From contig JAWUZG010000056.1 of the NCBI GenBank assembly GCA_036785705.1, forward strand, positions 14,731,001-14,795,000: DNA of 64,000 nt, read 5' to 3'. Positions 53,327 through 64,000 of this stretch are shown in pieces. Both the position numbers and the translations under genes were made by a program. This stretch comes from Acanthornis magna. Taxonomy: Eukaryota; Chordata; Aves; Passeriformes; Acanthizidae. A model generated the notes under the pieces. That model was given only the letters and a program-made list of their open reading frames with translations, was not told the origin of the DNA and ran no database searches. Each line of letters starts with the position of its first letter. Position 1 is the first letter of the stretch.

Positions 53327-53350
53327 TTTTTTTTTTTTTTTTTTTTTTTT
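53327..53350 (+). repeat. Poly-T run of 24
   Basis: Twenty-four uninterrupted T residues, followed by a CTT-rich tract (53355-53385). Confidence 0.9.
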
Positions 53351-54525
53351 ATCCTTCCCCTTCTTCTTCTTCCTCTTCTTCTCTTGTAAATAAAAGTTTT
53401 GGAGATGGCAGCATTTGGAAGCAATCCGGAGAAGGACTTGGATCTATGCATTGTTTCACAGTAAGCCTATTTACTTAAATAGAGTCTTCAGGGATTGAAA
53501 CACGAAAATGATTTATAGTTTTCCAACAAGTCATTATTTTGGTCAGTTGTTGAGGGTGGGGTTGTGGAAAAGGAGGGGGGTCCATACAGTCTAATAATCA
53601 ATGTGTGTCTATGGAAAGTGAAAAGGGAGGGGTGGGGAGGGGAGGGTTCTGTAGATAAGTAGGGTTAACACTATAAACATTGCAGACAATTGAGTTTTCC
53701 CATCTGAGCGGGAGTTGGGGAGAAAAGGGGTCTTCACATTTATCAGGCATTGAAGAGGGGGAGTGTGGGTGAACGAGAGAGAGGGGGAAAAATACATTTC
53801 TCAAATCACTCTGGACTCACTCCTTCGCTTTCTGACTTGCACTTTTGCATACTGGGGATCATTTCTTTGAAGTATACTTTGAAACCCAGCGTTTCGTCTA
53901 ATCTTTGGATGGGAGACGTGACCACAAGAATCAGTGTTTTGATTTATTTTTTCAGTATTTATCTCCTGTCCAGTCTCCCTCGCTCGCTTGCCTGATTACG
54001 CCATATTTATACTTGTGTATACGTTATGTATATATTATATATATAATGCCCCTGTAGACATCTTTTAAAAAATCATTTGCAATTTCTCTTCTATGGAGGC
54101 ACAGTTCACTTCTCAACCCCTCTCTTTATCCTGTTTTATTTCAAGACGCTGTCTTCTTGCCGTCTCCAAATTGTTCCCATCCAGGAGTTATTAATTACTC
54201 CTACAAGGCGGGAGATTCTTAACTAATAACAAAGTTGTAAATTACCACCTTCCCTCAAATATTTCTCATTTGTCAACCCTGATTGATTTGATTAATATTC
54301 CACCGGCTGAGATCATTTCAAGTTGCACTATATAATCAGCAGCACCAGGCTGCTCAGTAGAGCTTCTGCTTTCGGAGAAGGTTTTTCTCCAGTCCTTAAG
54401 CTGAAGTGTATTTTGCATTTGCTCCAGAGGAGGTATAGACGTGGACTTATCGCTTAAAGGACTTTAAGGCATAGAGACTGAATATGGTGTCGGCAAATAA
54501 AATGAACAAAGCGTATCTGTTTGGT

Positions 54526-54617
54526 TAAAAAAAAAAAAAAAAGGAAAAAAAAGAAAAAAAAAAAAAAAAGAAAAAAGAAAGAAAAAGAAAAGGGGAAAAA
54601 AAAGAGGAAAAAATCAG
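54526..54617 (+). repeat. A-rich homopurine tract
   Basis: Runs of A broken by single G or GG over about 90 bp. Open frames here encode poly-lysine and are not genes. Confidence 0.85.
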
Positions 54618-55082
54618 TAAAGAAAAAGAAACGAATGATAAGCTCTCATGTAAGCCTGGAAGAAAAAGAAGACACGGGTTACAGCCCTGCTTGCGGGGCT
54701 GGTTCAGCCCTCGCCTGAACTCTCCCATCGTCCCTCCTTGCCTTGCATCCAGACTGTCACATCGCCTGGAATAAACACCCAGCATCTCGCTTTCTGCTTT
54801 GCTTGTGGCCTCGGACGCAGAGAAATAATAGTAATAGCGCTTAAATTACCACCCCCACCCCCCCATCCCTTGAAGTGATAGACAATAAACTTGGCTTCAG
54901 CCCCTCTCGCTCCACCGCGAGTGGGACTGGGATTCTGGTTCGAAACCATCATATTGACTTAATTACGTGGCTGTAAATAACGGCGCGGAGATCATCTTTC
55001 TCTGCTTTTAAGAGGGAAAAAAAGGAAAAAGGTCATCTGGGTGAGCCTTCTGCCCAGTGCTAGAGCGGAACCTACGCGCACC

Positions 55083-55100
55083 GCTGCGCATATGCGCAGC
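55083..55100. promoter_or_regulatory. 18-bp perfect palindrome with two TGCGCA half-sites
   Basis: GCTGCGCATATGCGCAGC is identical to its reverse complement. It holds two TGCGCA units with a 2-bp spacer, like an NRF1 site (TGCGCATGCGCA) spread by two bases. ACGCGCA lies 8 bp upstream. Confidence 0.5.
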
Positions 55101-55829
55101 CCGCACCTAAAGACCAGGATATAGGAAATAAGGTGGAAATCACTAAATAGAAGTGACCCCTGCGTGCCTGAGCCGGGGCAGCACATCCTGCTGCTGTCCT
55201 TGCGACCCAGCGACACCCGCTCCCTCCGCCACCACTTCAGTTTTAATCTTAATTATATTAAGTGAAGTAGCGGGCTGGCCGTGGGGTTGAACGTGATGCG
55301 TGACGGCCGCCTGGCAAACCATCGATCGCGACTATCGCCTTTCTATCGCTGTTCACAATACACCTTATCTGCGGCCGGAGAGGTGGCACTGGGTGGTGGG
55401 TTTTATCCTTTTTCCTTTTTTTCTTTTTTCTTTTCTTTTTTTTTTAAATTTTTCCTTTTTTGTTGTTGTTGTTTTTGAGCGAGTGTAAATGTAAAAATGA
55501 GAGACACGAGTGAAATAACATTCCGCCCAGTCACCTGCAATTCAATATGCACACAAGAGACGCCGATGTATATGAGACGATTTTAATTATGATTAGAAGA
55601 CACACTCTGAGCAAGAAAATAGATTTGGAGGGAGGGGAGGGGGGGAAAAGGGGGGGCTGGAGGAGCATTAATGAAATCTTTCCCCGCGATACTAAAAGAA
55701 ACAAGTGGTTGATACAACGGAGGTGATTTGTCACCCAACTGCAAAGGGGGGTGGGCGATGGGATCTGAGCATCATTCCTTTCCTCTCCCCCCCATCTTTT
55801 GAAGCACATGATATGCCATGATGCCTCGC

Positions 55830-56310
55830 AGGCAGAGCTCGCACCACGCCTTTGCCGGGGCTCTCCCACCCCGGCGCAGCCGGAGCCCCCCCTCCCCGCC
55901 GCCCCCCGCCGCCCCCCGGCTCACCGGCACGGAGCGGCCGCCAGCCCCGGCTCCGAGCAGCGCCGTGCTCAGGCCTGAAGGAGATTGTGTTTGTGCACAT
56001 GAAACCTTTTGTCTCGGCCCGCGGATCGCCGGCCTTTTCACAGACAGCCGGGAACAGTTCAGGGTCACCGGCAATTTCCAGCCCCGGTGGCGGCGGGGTG
56101 GGGAGGGGACACAGGCAGAAGGTGACCCTGGCCTGTCGCCTCCCGGACAGTTGTCGCCTTGGGAGCCGGAGCGGAGGCGGTGGAGGTGCGGGGCGGCCCG
56201 GGCAGCGGACAGGACCTCTTCTCCCCCCGGCTGTGCCCTCCCAGCCCCGCCGCCCCGGTGCGCCCCCCGCCGCAGCCCCCGCCCGCCCCGCGCCGCTGCT
56301 GTGCAAGAGC
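55830..56310. promoter_or_regulatory. Orphan CpG island 2
   Basis: About 480 bp of CpG-dense sequence with C-rich and G-rich stretches. Open on both strands by composition. No recognisable protein. Confidence 0.55.
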
Positions 56311-56779
56311 CGGCTATTTTTCTCAGGATGTGACTTCCAAGTGGCATAATCTGTAGGAGTGTGAATCTGTTCTCGTTATGTTTGTCCCCTTCGGTATTTC
56401 TACAGGCTCTTTTATTTTTTCCTTTCTTTCCTTTTTTTTTTTTTTTTTTTCCCCCATCTCTCTCTCTCTTTTTTTTTTTTTTCGGTATAAATTAACTCCG
56501 ACTGAAACCACCAGATTGTTCCGAGGAGACTACCTCCCTAATGACTTCATCTCCAAAAGTTGACTGACACTCTAGCGAACTGCCAACACCTGTTTCCCAG
56601 CACCCAGACTCCAGAACCCACCAGACCTCGTAAATTTAGCTTCTCCCTTCTCCCCCCCACCCTCCCTTAATAGATGACGTGAATATCTGAAGGGAAGGGG
56701 GAGGGGGAGATGGAAGTAGGTCACATTTGAAACTTTTTATTTTTCATCTCTTCTGAGCGAAATGCGCAGATGAAAGGAC

Positions 56780-57720
56780 CGGACAGCTCCTGCCGCTGCC
56801 AGTCCCGGCGGGGTGCCCGGGGCTGGTGGCAGCCGCGGGGTCGGGGTCGGGCTCCAGGGCTGGGAGCTGCCCGCGGGTGCTGCTTAGCGGGATTTAGGGG
56901 CAAAGCTCATGCCTGCCCGGCAGATCTCAAGGGCTGTAACCACAACCCGAGTCCTTTCCTCGCCTCTGCCTTTTCCCGAGGATGCTACAGGTCTTGGGCC
57001 CTTAGGTCGCACCTGGCCCCGCAGGTGCCTCCCCAGCGCCCGCCGGGCCTGACCGGCCTCGCTGCAAGGGTGACGCCAAGCTGGGCCGAGGGGACAGGGA
57101 TGGGACCGGGCAAGGAGTCACTCCGAGGGGTGGGACAGAGCCGGAGGGGCTGCCCCTGAGCTTGAGGAGAAGTAGGACCGCGGCCAGCACCGCGCCCGGA
57201 GCCTGCGGGAAGGATGGAGCTGGCTCCAGCCCGTGGTGGCCGGGACAGGGGAGGTGGCGATAGTCCCCCCGCCCGGGTCCCGCCACCCCGGGACGCCCGT
57301 CGTTCCCCGCACGGGTTTCAGAGGTTCATTCCCAGGAGAAAAAGAAGGGCGGGGGGAAAAGGGGGGAAAAAGAGAACTATCTTGTCAAATAGGGAAAATC
57401 TTTTCCAGCTGCAGCCTTTCTGGAGAGGCTGAGGGGAGCAGGGACCGTGAGGCCGGGAGCGCGCACCCCGAGCCCGGCGGTTCCGCAGCCCCTGCTCCGG
57501 GCGGCAGACCCCCACCTCTCCCTGCTGACCGTGCAGGAGGGCTCTGCGCCCTGCTTTGATCACACCCCTCCTCCCAAACCTCCCTCCCTGCCCCGGAGAG
57601 CCTTTGCGACCGGGCCTAGAGCCCAGCGCAGGAGGAGGGCGAGGAAAGCCCCGCAGCGCCGGGTGGCATCTCCGCAGGATGAGCCTTAATCCCGACATCT
57701 CTCCTTCCCACCCCCTTCTT
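56780..57720. promoter_or_regulatory. Orphan CpG island 3
   Basis: About 940 bp of GC-rich DNA with moderate CpG density, less intense than the 43.9-kb island. No recognisable gene. Confidence 0.5.
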
Positions 57721-57929
57721 CATCTCCCCAGGGGGCCTGCACACCCTGAGAGGAGCTGGTCCGCACCCGGAGCTGCCAGGACACAGGTTTTGCACATCCT
57801 GGGCAGAGGGGAGAGATTTTGGGGGGCAGGGGTAGGGGAACTTTGAAGCGCTCTTCATCCCGAGCGGAAATCCCCAGCTCCTGGAGCATCCCGCCCCCCG
57901 CACGGATGCAAAGTTGGAAGTTGTCTTCT

Positions 57930-58090
57930 CTTGAAAAGAACCTCCTGAAATTAATAGGCTGCAAACATAATTAATAGGTGGAATATGCAAAACGTTTGCG
58001 GTGTTTAAAAGGCTCATGGCAGGTCCGCGTGTCTGTGCGAGATACTGAGATGTCGCAAGGGCTGGGTATTAATGGGCAGGTTTTACGTAG
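57930..58090. promoter_or_regulatory. Candidate conserved element with a 20-bp-spaced homeodomain repeat
   Basis: AATTAATAGG occurs at 57949-57958 and again at 57969-57978, an exact 20-bp offset (about two helical turns), so both sites face the same side of the DNA. CATAATTAATAGG and AATATGCAAAACG lie near by. Confidence 0.35.
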
Positions 58091-58357
58091 CTTAAGAAAA
58101 AAAAATGAAAAAAAAAAAAAAAAGAAACCAGGTTTTCTTTTTCTCACTTCTAGCTCTCCCTCTCTCTAATCCAGGAATCATTAGCAACCCCCTCTGGCTA
58201 CATGTTTTGCATCAGTGAAACATTATGACATAGTTGTAATACAAACTCCGCTGACTTGCTCTGCATCTTGTGGTAGGAAGTGCAATAGCAATAAAAGCAT
58301 TTTTTAAAAAAGACTCCGGGCATTAAGTTGTCTACCTGAAACACTCTTTTCTTAACC

Positions 58358-58383
58358 AAAAAAAAAAAAAAAAAAAAAAAAAA
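58358..58383 (+). repeat. Poly-A run of 26
   Basis: Twenty-six uninterrupted A residues followed by GGGGGTGG. Confidence 0.9.
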
Positions 58384-58609
58384 GGGGGTGGTGGTAGGAT
58401 GGGCAACTTCACAACCTGTGGGATCCGCTGTCCGCACCGGACAGGGGGAATTTCTTCCCAAGCTTTTCACCCTCCTGTTTTGTTGGCGTTTCTTTTCCTT
58501 TTCCATAATTCTGAGTGTTTTTCGTAATTTCTGGGTGTTGCTGCATCCCCCGAACTGCCCCTTCGCATCCCCGGGCTCTTAACAAACCCCGACCGGGGAC
58601 ATTATCTCC

Positions 58610-58940
58610 CCGCAATATTAATTGTCAAAAGCAGCCTTTGCTCAATTATCTCTCTTCCACCTGTCGCAGCTGTTGAGTTATATTGTTCCCGGCTGAAATT
58701 CTCGCTGGAATTAAAAAATAGAGCGATTTTGCTCTTCTTTTCTGCTTTCTTTGAAAGAATCCAATTGTGCTGGGGCCGGTCGGGGGCTCGTCGCCCCGCA
58801 CCTCTCTATTTTCTCCATTACTCATTAACTAATATTCGCTACTTTCTGGTAAAGTCAAATGGCTCTTAATAGCTCTTTACATTCTCGGAATAACATGTGG
58901 ATGCTCTTAATCAATACTTAATAGCACGTTTCATGCTAAA
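58610..58940. promoter_or_regulatory. Candidate conserved enhancer with paired E-boxes
   Basis: Contains CACCTG-TCG-CAGCTG (58658-58672), two E-boxes 9 bp apart, plus AATATTAATTGTC, CATTAACTAATATTCG and CTCTTAATCAATAC. The block is AT-rich, keeps several CpGs and lacks simple repeats. Confidence 0.35.
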
Positions 58941-59633
58941 CAACTGCCATGTGCGCTGGTGGGCAGGAATTCTCTGTATAAACGGGAGGGCGAAGAGGAT
59001 CCGGGGGATGTCTGCCCTCCGTTGTCACCCAAAGCCACCAAAAGCTTGGGAGATGGGGACTTTCCTTCGCTCCTGACCTCCCTGCCTGTGCCGCTGCTGC
59101 TTCCTCAGTAGGACCGAAAGAGATCCCCCCAAATCCGCCTCCCGGCGCATCACCTGCCTGCGAGCCGGCCCGCAGAGAGATCCGCGGGGCGCTTTGAATG
59201 CGCATGTGACACTATCCCTATTGTGAGCCTGCAGGGGCCTTCCCTTTTTTTTTTTTTTCTTCTTCTTTTTCTTTTTAATAATTTCCCAAATGAGTCCTCC
59301 AAGTGCTGGAACTATTTCGAGGCTTTACGTTTTCATCATCTTCTTTACATTGCATTATTCACTGCTTCCTATTCCATTATTATTATGATTATTCCCTTAA
59401 GCGATGTGGGAATTTCGGGCTACATCAGCTAATGCTGGTGTTTGGGGGTTTTACCATTTAATTTTTTTTATTTTTCCTGGGGAAAACAAACAGATTAAAA
59501 AATTTGAAATTATCTTGAGAAATAGCAGTTGTACGTGCTCCATAAAGAAATTACTCTGTCTGCTAAGTATCATTTTGATCCAAACAAAGTAGTTAATGTC
59601 TTTTTTTTTCATGTCTGTTTTTCTTTTTTTTTT

Positions 59634-59643
<10 letters not shown>

Positions 59644-59665
<22 letters not shown>
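59644..59665 (+). repeat. Poly-T run of 22
   Basis: The main run of an interrupted T-tract starting near 59600. Confidence 0.85.
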
Positions 59666-59889
59666 GGTGCAGAAATTGCGCTAGGCTCTTTCTGAGTGCC
59701 CGGGCCATAGCGGGTGGAAAGGGCTCCTTCGATTTTACTCTTTTTGACTAAATATCCAATCCTGTCGCAGTAGTTTGTGTGCTCCGGGACACTTCTGAGC
59801 TCAACCTCCCTGCAAGGTCAGGCATGGAGCGAGGAGGGGAAAAAAAAAAAAAGAAATCTTACAGAGAAAGCGAGAAAAACCTTATATTT

Positions 59890-60345
59890 CTGTTCACGGC
59901 TGTCGCGGAGCCTGGCTGCGGGAGTTCCGCGGAGCCGTGCCCGCGGTGCTGTCCCCGCGGTGCTGTCCCCGCGGTGCTGTCCCCGCTCCGCCTCCCCACG
60001 CGCGGCTCCGCAGGTGCGTGGGCTCGGCGCGGCTGCAGTAGCGCCCAGCGCAGCGAGGTGGCGCTCGGGAGCGCGGCGGGAGGCGGCGCGGGGGGACGCG
60101 GGCTCCCCGCGGGCGCGCAGCGGGGTCACCCCACCAAAAATCACCGTCCTGACCAATGATACATATTTTTATTAAAATGCAGCCCGCTCGGTGGAGGCTC
60201 TCTGCGGTCTGACCCCCCCCCTCCATCCCCCTTGCAGCGCTCGTTAGCCCTGGAGCGCGCACCTTCCGCACCCGCGCTCTCCGCGCGGCCCTGCGCACCC
60301 CGCCTCCTGCGCGGCCGCGGAGCGGGGGCCTGCTCTCCCGGCACC
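59890..60345. promoter_or_regulatory. Orphan CpG island 4
   Basis: CpG-dense sequence of about 450 bp that includes the 14-bp minisatellite. No recognisable gene. Confidence 0.55.
59941..59982 (+). repeat. Three perfect copies of a 14-bp minisatellite
   Basis: CCGCGGTGCTGTCC is repeated three times without a mismatch, then partly in the next bases. Because 14 is not a multiple of 3, an open frame across it changes register in each copy. Confidence 0.95.
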
Positions 60346-60901
60346 TCTGCTCCGTTTTTAGGGTGGTCATTATTATTTAGCGCTCACGCACCCGGCATTA
60401 AGAGAGAGCAAAGGTAGGGAGCAACCTGTCTGCTTTGTTTAAAACAATTCTCCCCTCTCCCACTGCTTTGCCCCCTGGAAGCATCTCTGGTGCGGATTTA
60501 TTAATAAACGCAGGTTATTGGCAATAGTTTTATAGAGCCAAACACACTGCGGGAATCTGGACGCTCAGGGAGCAGAACTCCCACAAAGGTGAATTCCCAG
60601 CATGGGGAGCAAACGCAGAGCCGCCAGTTTTTATGTGGCCAGGGAAACTCCTGAGAGCTTTGACGCGTACTGTCATTGAGGATTGCATTTCTCTGATTTA
60701 GATTTTTTTTTTGTTTACTGTTTTAACGTCTCTAAAGGAGGTGAAAAAAAATTCTTTCGTGGGTCTATCCTTTCCCTACAATATTTTCAACCTTCTCCGA
60801 GATGATCGCTCGTCGCTTTGAAAACAAAAAGTCTTAATAGTGTATGAAAATTACTCAGTGAGCTAAAAGGATCCGAGATACCTTTCCTTTCATGTTTTTT
60901 A

Positions 60902-60950
<49 letters not shown>

Positions 60951-60951
60951 T
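60902..60951 (+). repeat. (TAT)n triplet repeat
   Basis: About 16 uninterrupted triplets, followed by a C-run. Confidence 0.9.
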
Positions 60952-61245
60952 CCCCCCCCAAGCCCCCGTCATATTTTAAACAGCCGCGATAGGAATGTGA
61001 GGAAGAAACGGACAGAAGAGAATGATTTACTGCTAACCCAGTGCTAACTTTCACATCTCGGTGCGTGGGCACATGTGTGATCATACATGATGCTTCGCCA
61101 GTGCCAGTGCAGCGTCTCCGTCCTGCTCTTCCTCTGTCCCCACTTCCTCGCCTTTCCTGTAACTTTTGGTGGCTGGTGGGGTGATGTTGATTTTCTTTTT
61201 ATTATTGTTTTTAATCTCGGCGTTAGGCACACAGGTTCCCCATGC

Positions 61246-61256
61246 AGGTCAGGTCA
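61246..61256 (+). promoter_or_regulatory. Overlapping AGGTCA half-sites
   Basis: AGGTCAGGTCA holds two AGGTCA half-sites that share one base. COUP-TF can bind repeats with many spacings, but a one-base overlap would probably allow only one receptor at a time. Confidence 0.35.
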
Positions 61257-61299
61257 TTAGGAATGTTAACGTCGAGACAAAGAATTATAAACACGATCT

Positions 61300-61500
61300 C
61301 CAAGTCTCTCTCAATTCATTTCTTCAACCGTTTATTCGGTTTAAGTGATGAAAAGTGACAGTTCTGAAATAGACAGCTTTTAAAAGTAATGAAGTCAGAT
61401 GACGCTTTAACCTGTCGATTGCTATAAATCAACTTTGAAAAAGATGAATGAACAATATTATTTGCTGGCTTAACTAGGAGTTAATACAGTGTCGCAGTAG
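61300..61500. promoter_or_regulatory. Candidate conserved non-coding element
   Basis: AT-rich, non-repetitive block with GTGACAG (MEIS-type), CGATTGCTATAAATCA (PBX/HOX-like) and GAACAATATTA (SOX-type). Inference from motifs only. Confidence 0.3.
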
Positions 61501-62369
61501 GAGCTGCGGGAGCTCAGCGGCGTTGGGTGCTGCCGCCTTCCCCGAGCCTCACCCGCCGCCAAAAATAACAACGTTAAAGCAGCAAAACATTCCTCCTTGT
61601 GCGGAAACCAGTGTCATTTTCACCGCTTTTATTATGGACCCTCGAAGGGAAAAAGGGGTATTTAAACGATCCCCAACATCCAGCTGGGAAAGGGAGGCAT
61701 CAGCTATTTTCTTTTTTTTTTTCTTTTTTTCCCCTCGTCATTTTTAGAGGCCTTTCTAGCAAAAGTCTCGCCGCGTTACTGGTATTTAAGGCCAAAGTGA
61801 TCCTTGTACCGAACCCACAACCTCTACCAGGAAGGTTTTCAGAATAAATAAGGGCCATTTCCTCTCTTTTACCTGATTCGTTTATTACCTGCATGCTTAT
61901 AGGCAAAGCGTGGAGAAAAAAAATAAACAGGGAAAGAAATGGAAAGAAAAAAAAAAAAGTGAGGAATAACAGAAGAGGAAAAGGTCGATTCTTTTCGAGG
62001 GGAAAAAGACAATTTTCGTGGGCGAAGCAAGTGCAAGCGAGAGGAGGACTTCGCCAGTTCCTCCCATCCCTTCCCGGTCTCGCGTGCAACCCGAAAAGTA
62101 TTGCAAAGGAAGGAATTAATGCTGCTTTCTAATGAATTATTAGGAATGAATCAATGACTGGTTGTATGTGCGGAGGGTTCGCTCCCGCAGGCTGTCCTTG
62201 TGCCCTTCCCAAATCTCGCTCCGGGCTGCAGCCCCGGGCTCCCGAGCGGCCCCGGGACGGGGTGCGGAGGCTTTGCCTCTGCTCTTGGGAAATATAAATA
62301 CTTCCCGGGGGTCTATAAACTCTTCTTTTTTTAGCCCGTAAAATGTTTTTAAAATCAGTTGTAAATAGG

Positions 62370-62398
<29 letters not shown>
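62370..62398 (+). repeat. Poly-A run of 29
   Basis: Twenty-nine uninterrupted A residues, the second-longest homopolymer in the window. Confidence 0.9.
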
Positions 62399-62400
<2 letters not shown>

Positions 62401-62835
62401 TGAGAATTCTGCTTGGGATTCAGGGCCGGGATGTTTTCTTTTTTTAAATCGCTTTTTTCTCCTCTTTTTCTTTTCTGAAGACAATGTAAATCAAAGCGCT
62501 GCTCTTCCTTTCCCAGCACTGCTAACTCTATTTTTTTTTTAGATTTTCCTAGTCCTCGTTTTTTTCCCCAGGGTGGCGAGGGGCAGAGGTGCGCGCCCGA
62601 GCCCCACGCTCCGCGGGCGGTGGCAGTGGGTGCGTGGGGTGGTCGCGGCTCCACCTCGGGAGCAGCGGCCACAAACGCGGGCCACGGGCTGGGAATTGGG
62701 GGTGGGGGGGTGTCTGAGATGTTACCCGACCTTCTTTCTATAAAGTGTCATCGATTTTAGGCAAGTCTTGGCGCCCTCACCCCCCCGAGAAATGTCAGAG
62801 CAGAGAACTTGAGAGAGAAGTTTCTCTGCTGCTTT

Positions 62836-62849
62836 AAAGGTGACCTTTG
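62836..62849. promoter_or_regulatory. Inverted AGGTGACCT element with CAAAGGTCA on the minus strand
   Basis: AAAGGTGACCTTT is symmetrical around its central base. Read on the minus strand it contains CAAAGGTCA, an extended nuclear-receptor half-site. Confidence 0.35.
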
Positions 62850-63189
62850 GGAAAGTTTCCGCACTTTCTCTTTCACCGCTCAAGGACTTTATTTGAAGTT
62901 CCTTGGCTGACTACACTCTTTCCGAAGCTGAGGCTGTCTCTTACATTGCACTTCTCAAGTCTTTATCCTTGAAAAAACGGAGGCGCAGATACATTTTTCT
63001 TCCTCTTTTTTTTTTTTTTTTTTTTTTCTCCTAAGAAAAAAACAATAGATCCTCTGCAGGAACCTCTTTCTCTTGGAAAAAAAAAAAAAGAAAAATAAAT
63101 AACCTCTCCCTTTAGAGAAGAGCTCGGGAGAAAGGTAAAATACTTCTATACCTGTTGCAACTGCAGATTGCCCCAGTAACTCCCCGTCC

Positions 63190-64000
63190 CCCCAGTTTAA
63201 AACAGCAGCTGGTGGCTGCGGGAAAGGCTGGGTCCGACGGGAGCGGATCCGCGCTGGGCAGCGAGGGGTCCGTGGGTGCCGGCCCCGGGTGGCAGTGGGG
63301 ACCCTGTGTGTCCCCCAGCACTGCCCCGCCGTGCCCTGCCCCGCCGCGCTGCGGAGAAGCTCTTTCCTCGCCCGACACCCTGCGTGGACTTCCCGGGAGC
63401 TCCGGGGAGGCTTTCCCGAGGTTTATTTGCACCGAGGATGCGGAGGCAGCGGCAGGCGAGGATTTATTTTTACGGTAGGAGTTTGTGGGGGCGACCAGGG
63501 CCCAGTTTCCCTCGCAGCCCTCGGGCCACCGGCCCGGAGATGGCCTCGCCTCGGGCGAGCGAGTCCCCGGCCCGACCAGCCCCGGGGTGCCCGCACCGGG
63601 AAAAAGGCCACGGAAAGAAACTTTCCCCTCTCTGATTGTGTTACCTTTGGCTGAACGTGTAATGAAAATCCTCGGAAAATGTTACACAACACGAGGATAC
63701 CGTTTTGGAGCAAAGTTTCCAGAAAAGCCTGGCCGCTTCCCTGGGGGCGAGGGACGACGCTGGGGGCGACGTTATCTCCCGGGAAGCACAAGCGCATCCT
63801 CAGCGATCCCGCCGCTCTTTCCCCCTTCCCGGGCGACCGAAACCTGAGCCCGAAAATAATATAACCCGTCTGCGGCCGCAGACATGGCTCTCGCCCTTAC
63901 AATGTTACAAAAAGCATTTAAATTAATCAGGGCGCTCCCCACGGCTGCTAATTAGGCGGGGAGGGAAGGGAGGGCTGGCCGGGGCCGCCTGCGCCGCGCC
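63190..64000. promoter_or_regulatory. Orphan CpG island 5, running off the window
   Basis: CpG-rich sequence from about 63.19 to 63.85 kb, then again from about 63.95 kb to the edge. It includes a 16-bp palindrome GTCTGCGGCCGCAGAC at 63868-63883 with a NotI site. Its extent beyond the window is unknown. Confidence 0.5.

Larger units (their letters stand above)
52051..64000. other. Gene-free downstream flank, part 2
   Basis: No coding gene is supportable. The stretch is marked by repeated CpG-rich blocks and enhancer-like segments. Long frames inside the islands (up to 191 codons on either strand) are arginine/proline/glycine-rich in all frames, as expected of GC-rich non-coding DNA. Confidence 0.55.

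Noticed and set aside
54521..54718. Lysine-rich 65-codon frame
   Set aside because: Produced entirely by the A-rich homopurine tract; no gene.
55731..56349. Frames of 165-191 codons on both strands in orphan island 2
   Set aside because: Open on both strands at once and Arg/Pro/Gly-rich; a compositional effect.
63868..63883. 16-bp perfect palindrome with NotI site as a special element
   Set aside because: About one perfect 16-bp palindrome is expected by chance in 64 kb, and CpG-rich composition raises that. Recorded in the island entry only.

Overview
The window is vertebrate genomic DNA, most likely from a bird. It carries one protein-coding gene, NR2F2 (COUP-TFII, an orphan nuclear receptor), on the + strand. 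NR2F2 is identified by reading its spliced protein: a COUP-TF DNA-binding domain and ligand-binding domain that agree nearly residue for residue with the NR2F2 I know, and with serine/valine choices that separate it from NR2F1. A bird (or other sauropsid) is suggested by a decayed CR1-like retroposon remnant at 549-602, very few interspersed repeats, and intense CpG islands. The exact species cannot be read from this sequence.

Layout. Positions 1 to about 28.4 kb are a gene-desert flank: no supportable coding gene, one CR1 scrap, simple repeats, and several stretches that look like conserved non-coding elements. A short alternative first exon lies at 28749-28791; it encodes MQAIWDLEQGKYGF and splices in frame to the second coding exon, giving a receptor form without the DNA-binding domain. 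A candidate CTCF site (29850-29863) and an enhancer-like block (30600-30870) lie between the alternative and main promoters. The main CpG-island promoter is at about 31.6-33.35 kb, with a CCAAT box, a GC box, a CCTTATAAGG element that is both TATA-like and a perfect CArG box, and a DR1-like nuclear-receptor site. A 5'UTR of about 1.7 kb follows, with five upstream ORFs.

The coding exons are 34301-34730, 36539-37066 and 40212-40486 (410 aa). The 3'UTR runs to about 43.34 kb and contains three 8-mer miR-27 seed matches and two miR-302/372-family seed matches. From 43.35 to 64 kb there is no supportable gene, but there are at least five orphan CpG islands (strongest at 43.9-44.9 kb), several homeodomain/GATA/E-box-rich blocks, and many long homopolymer and triplet runs.

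How it works together. One locus makes at least two receptor forms that share the ligand-binding exons: a full-length DNA-binding regulator and a form lacking the zinc fingers. The cluster of islands and conserved-looking blocks fits a developmental regulator with a large regulatory landscape, but that part is inference. No new biological system was found. The most interesting points are the shared-exon isoform, the uORF chain with a poly-leucine uORF, the promoter element that reads as both TATA and CArG box, and the downstream orphan islands.
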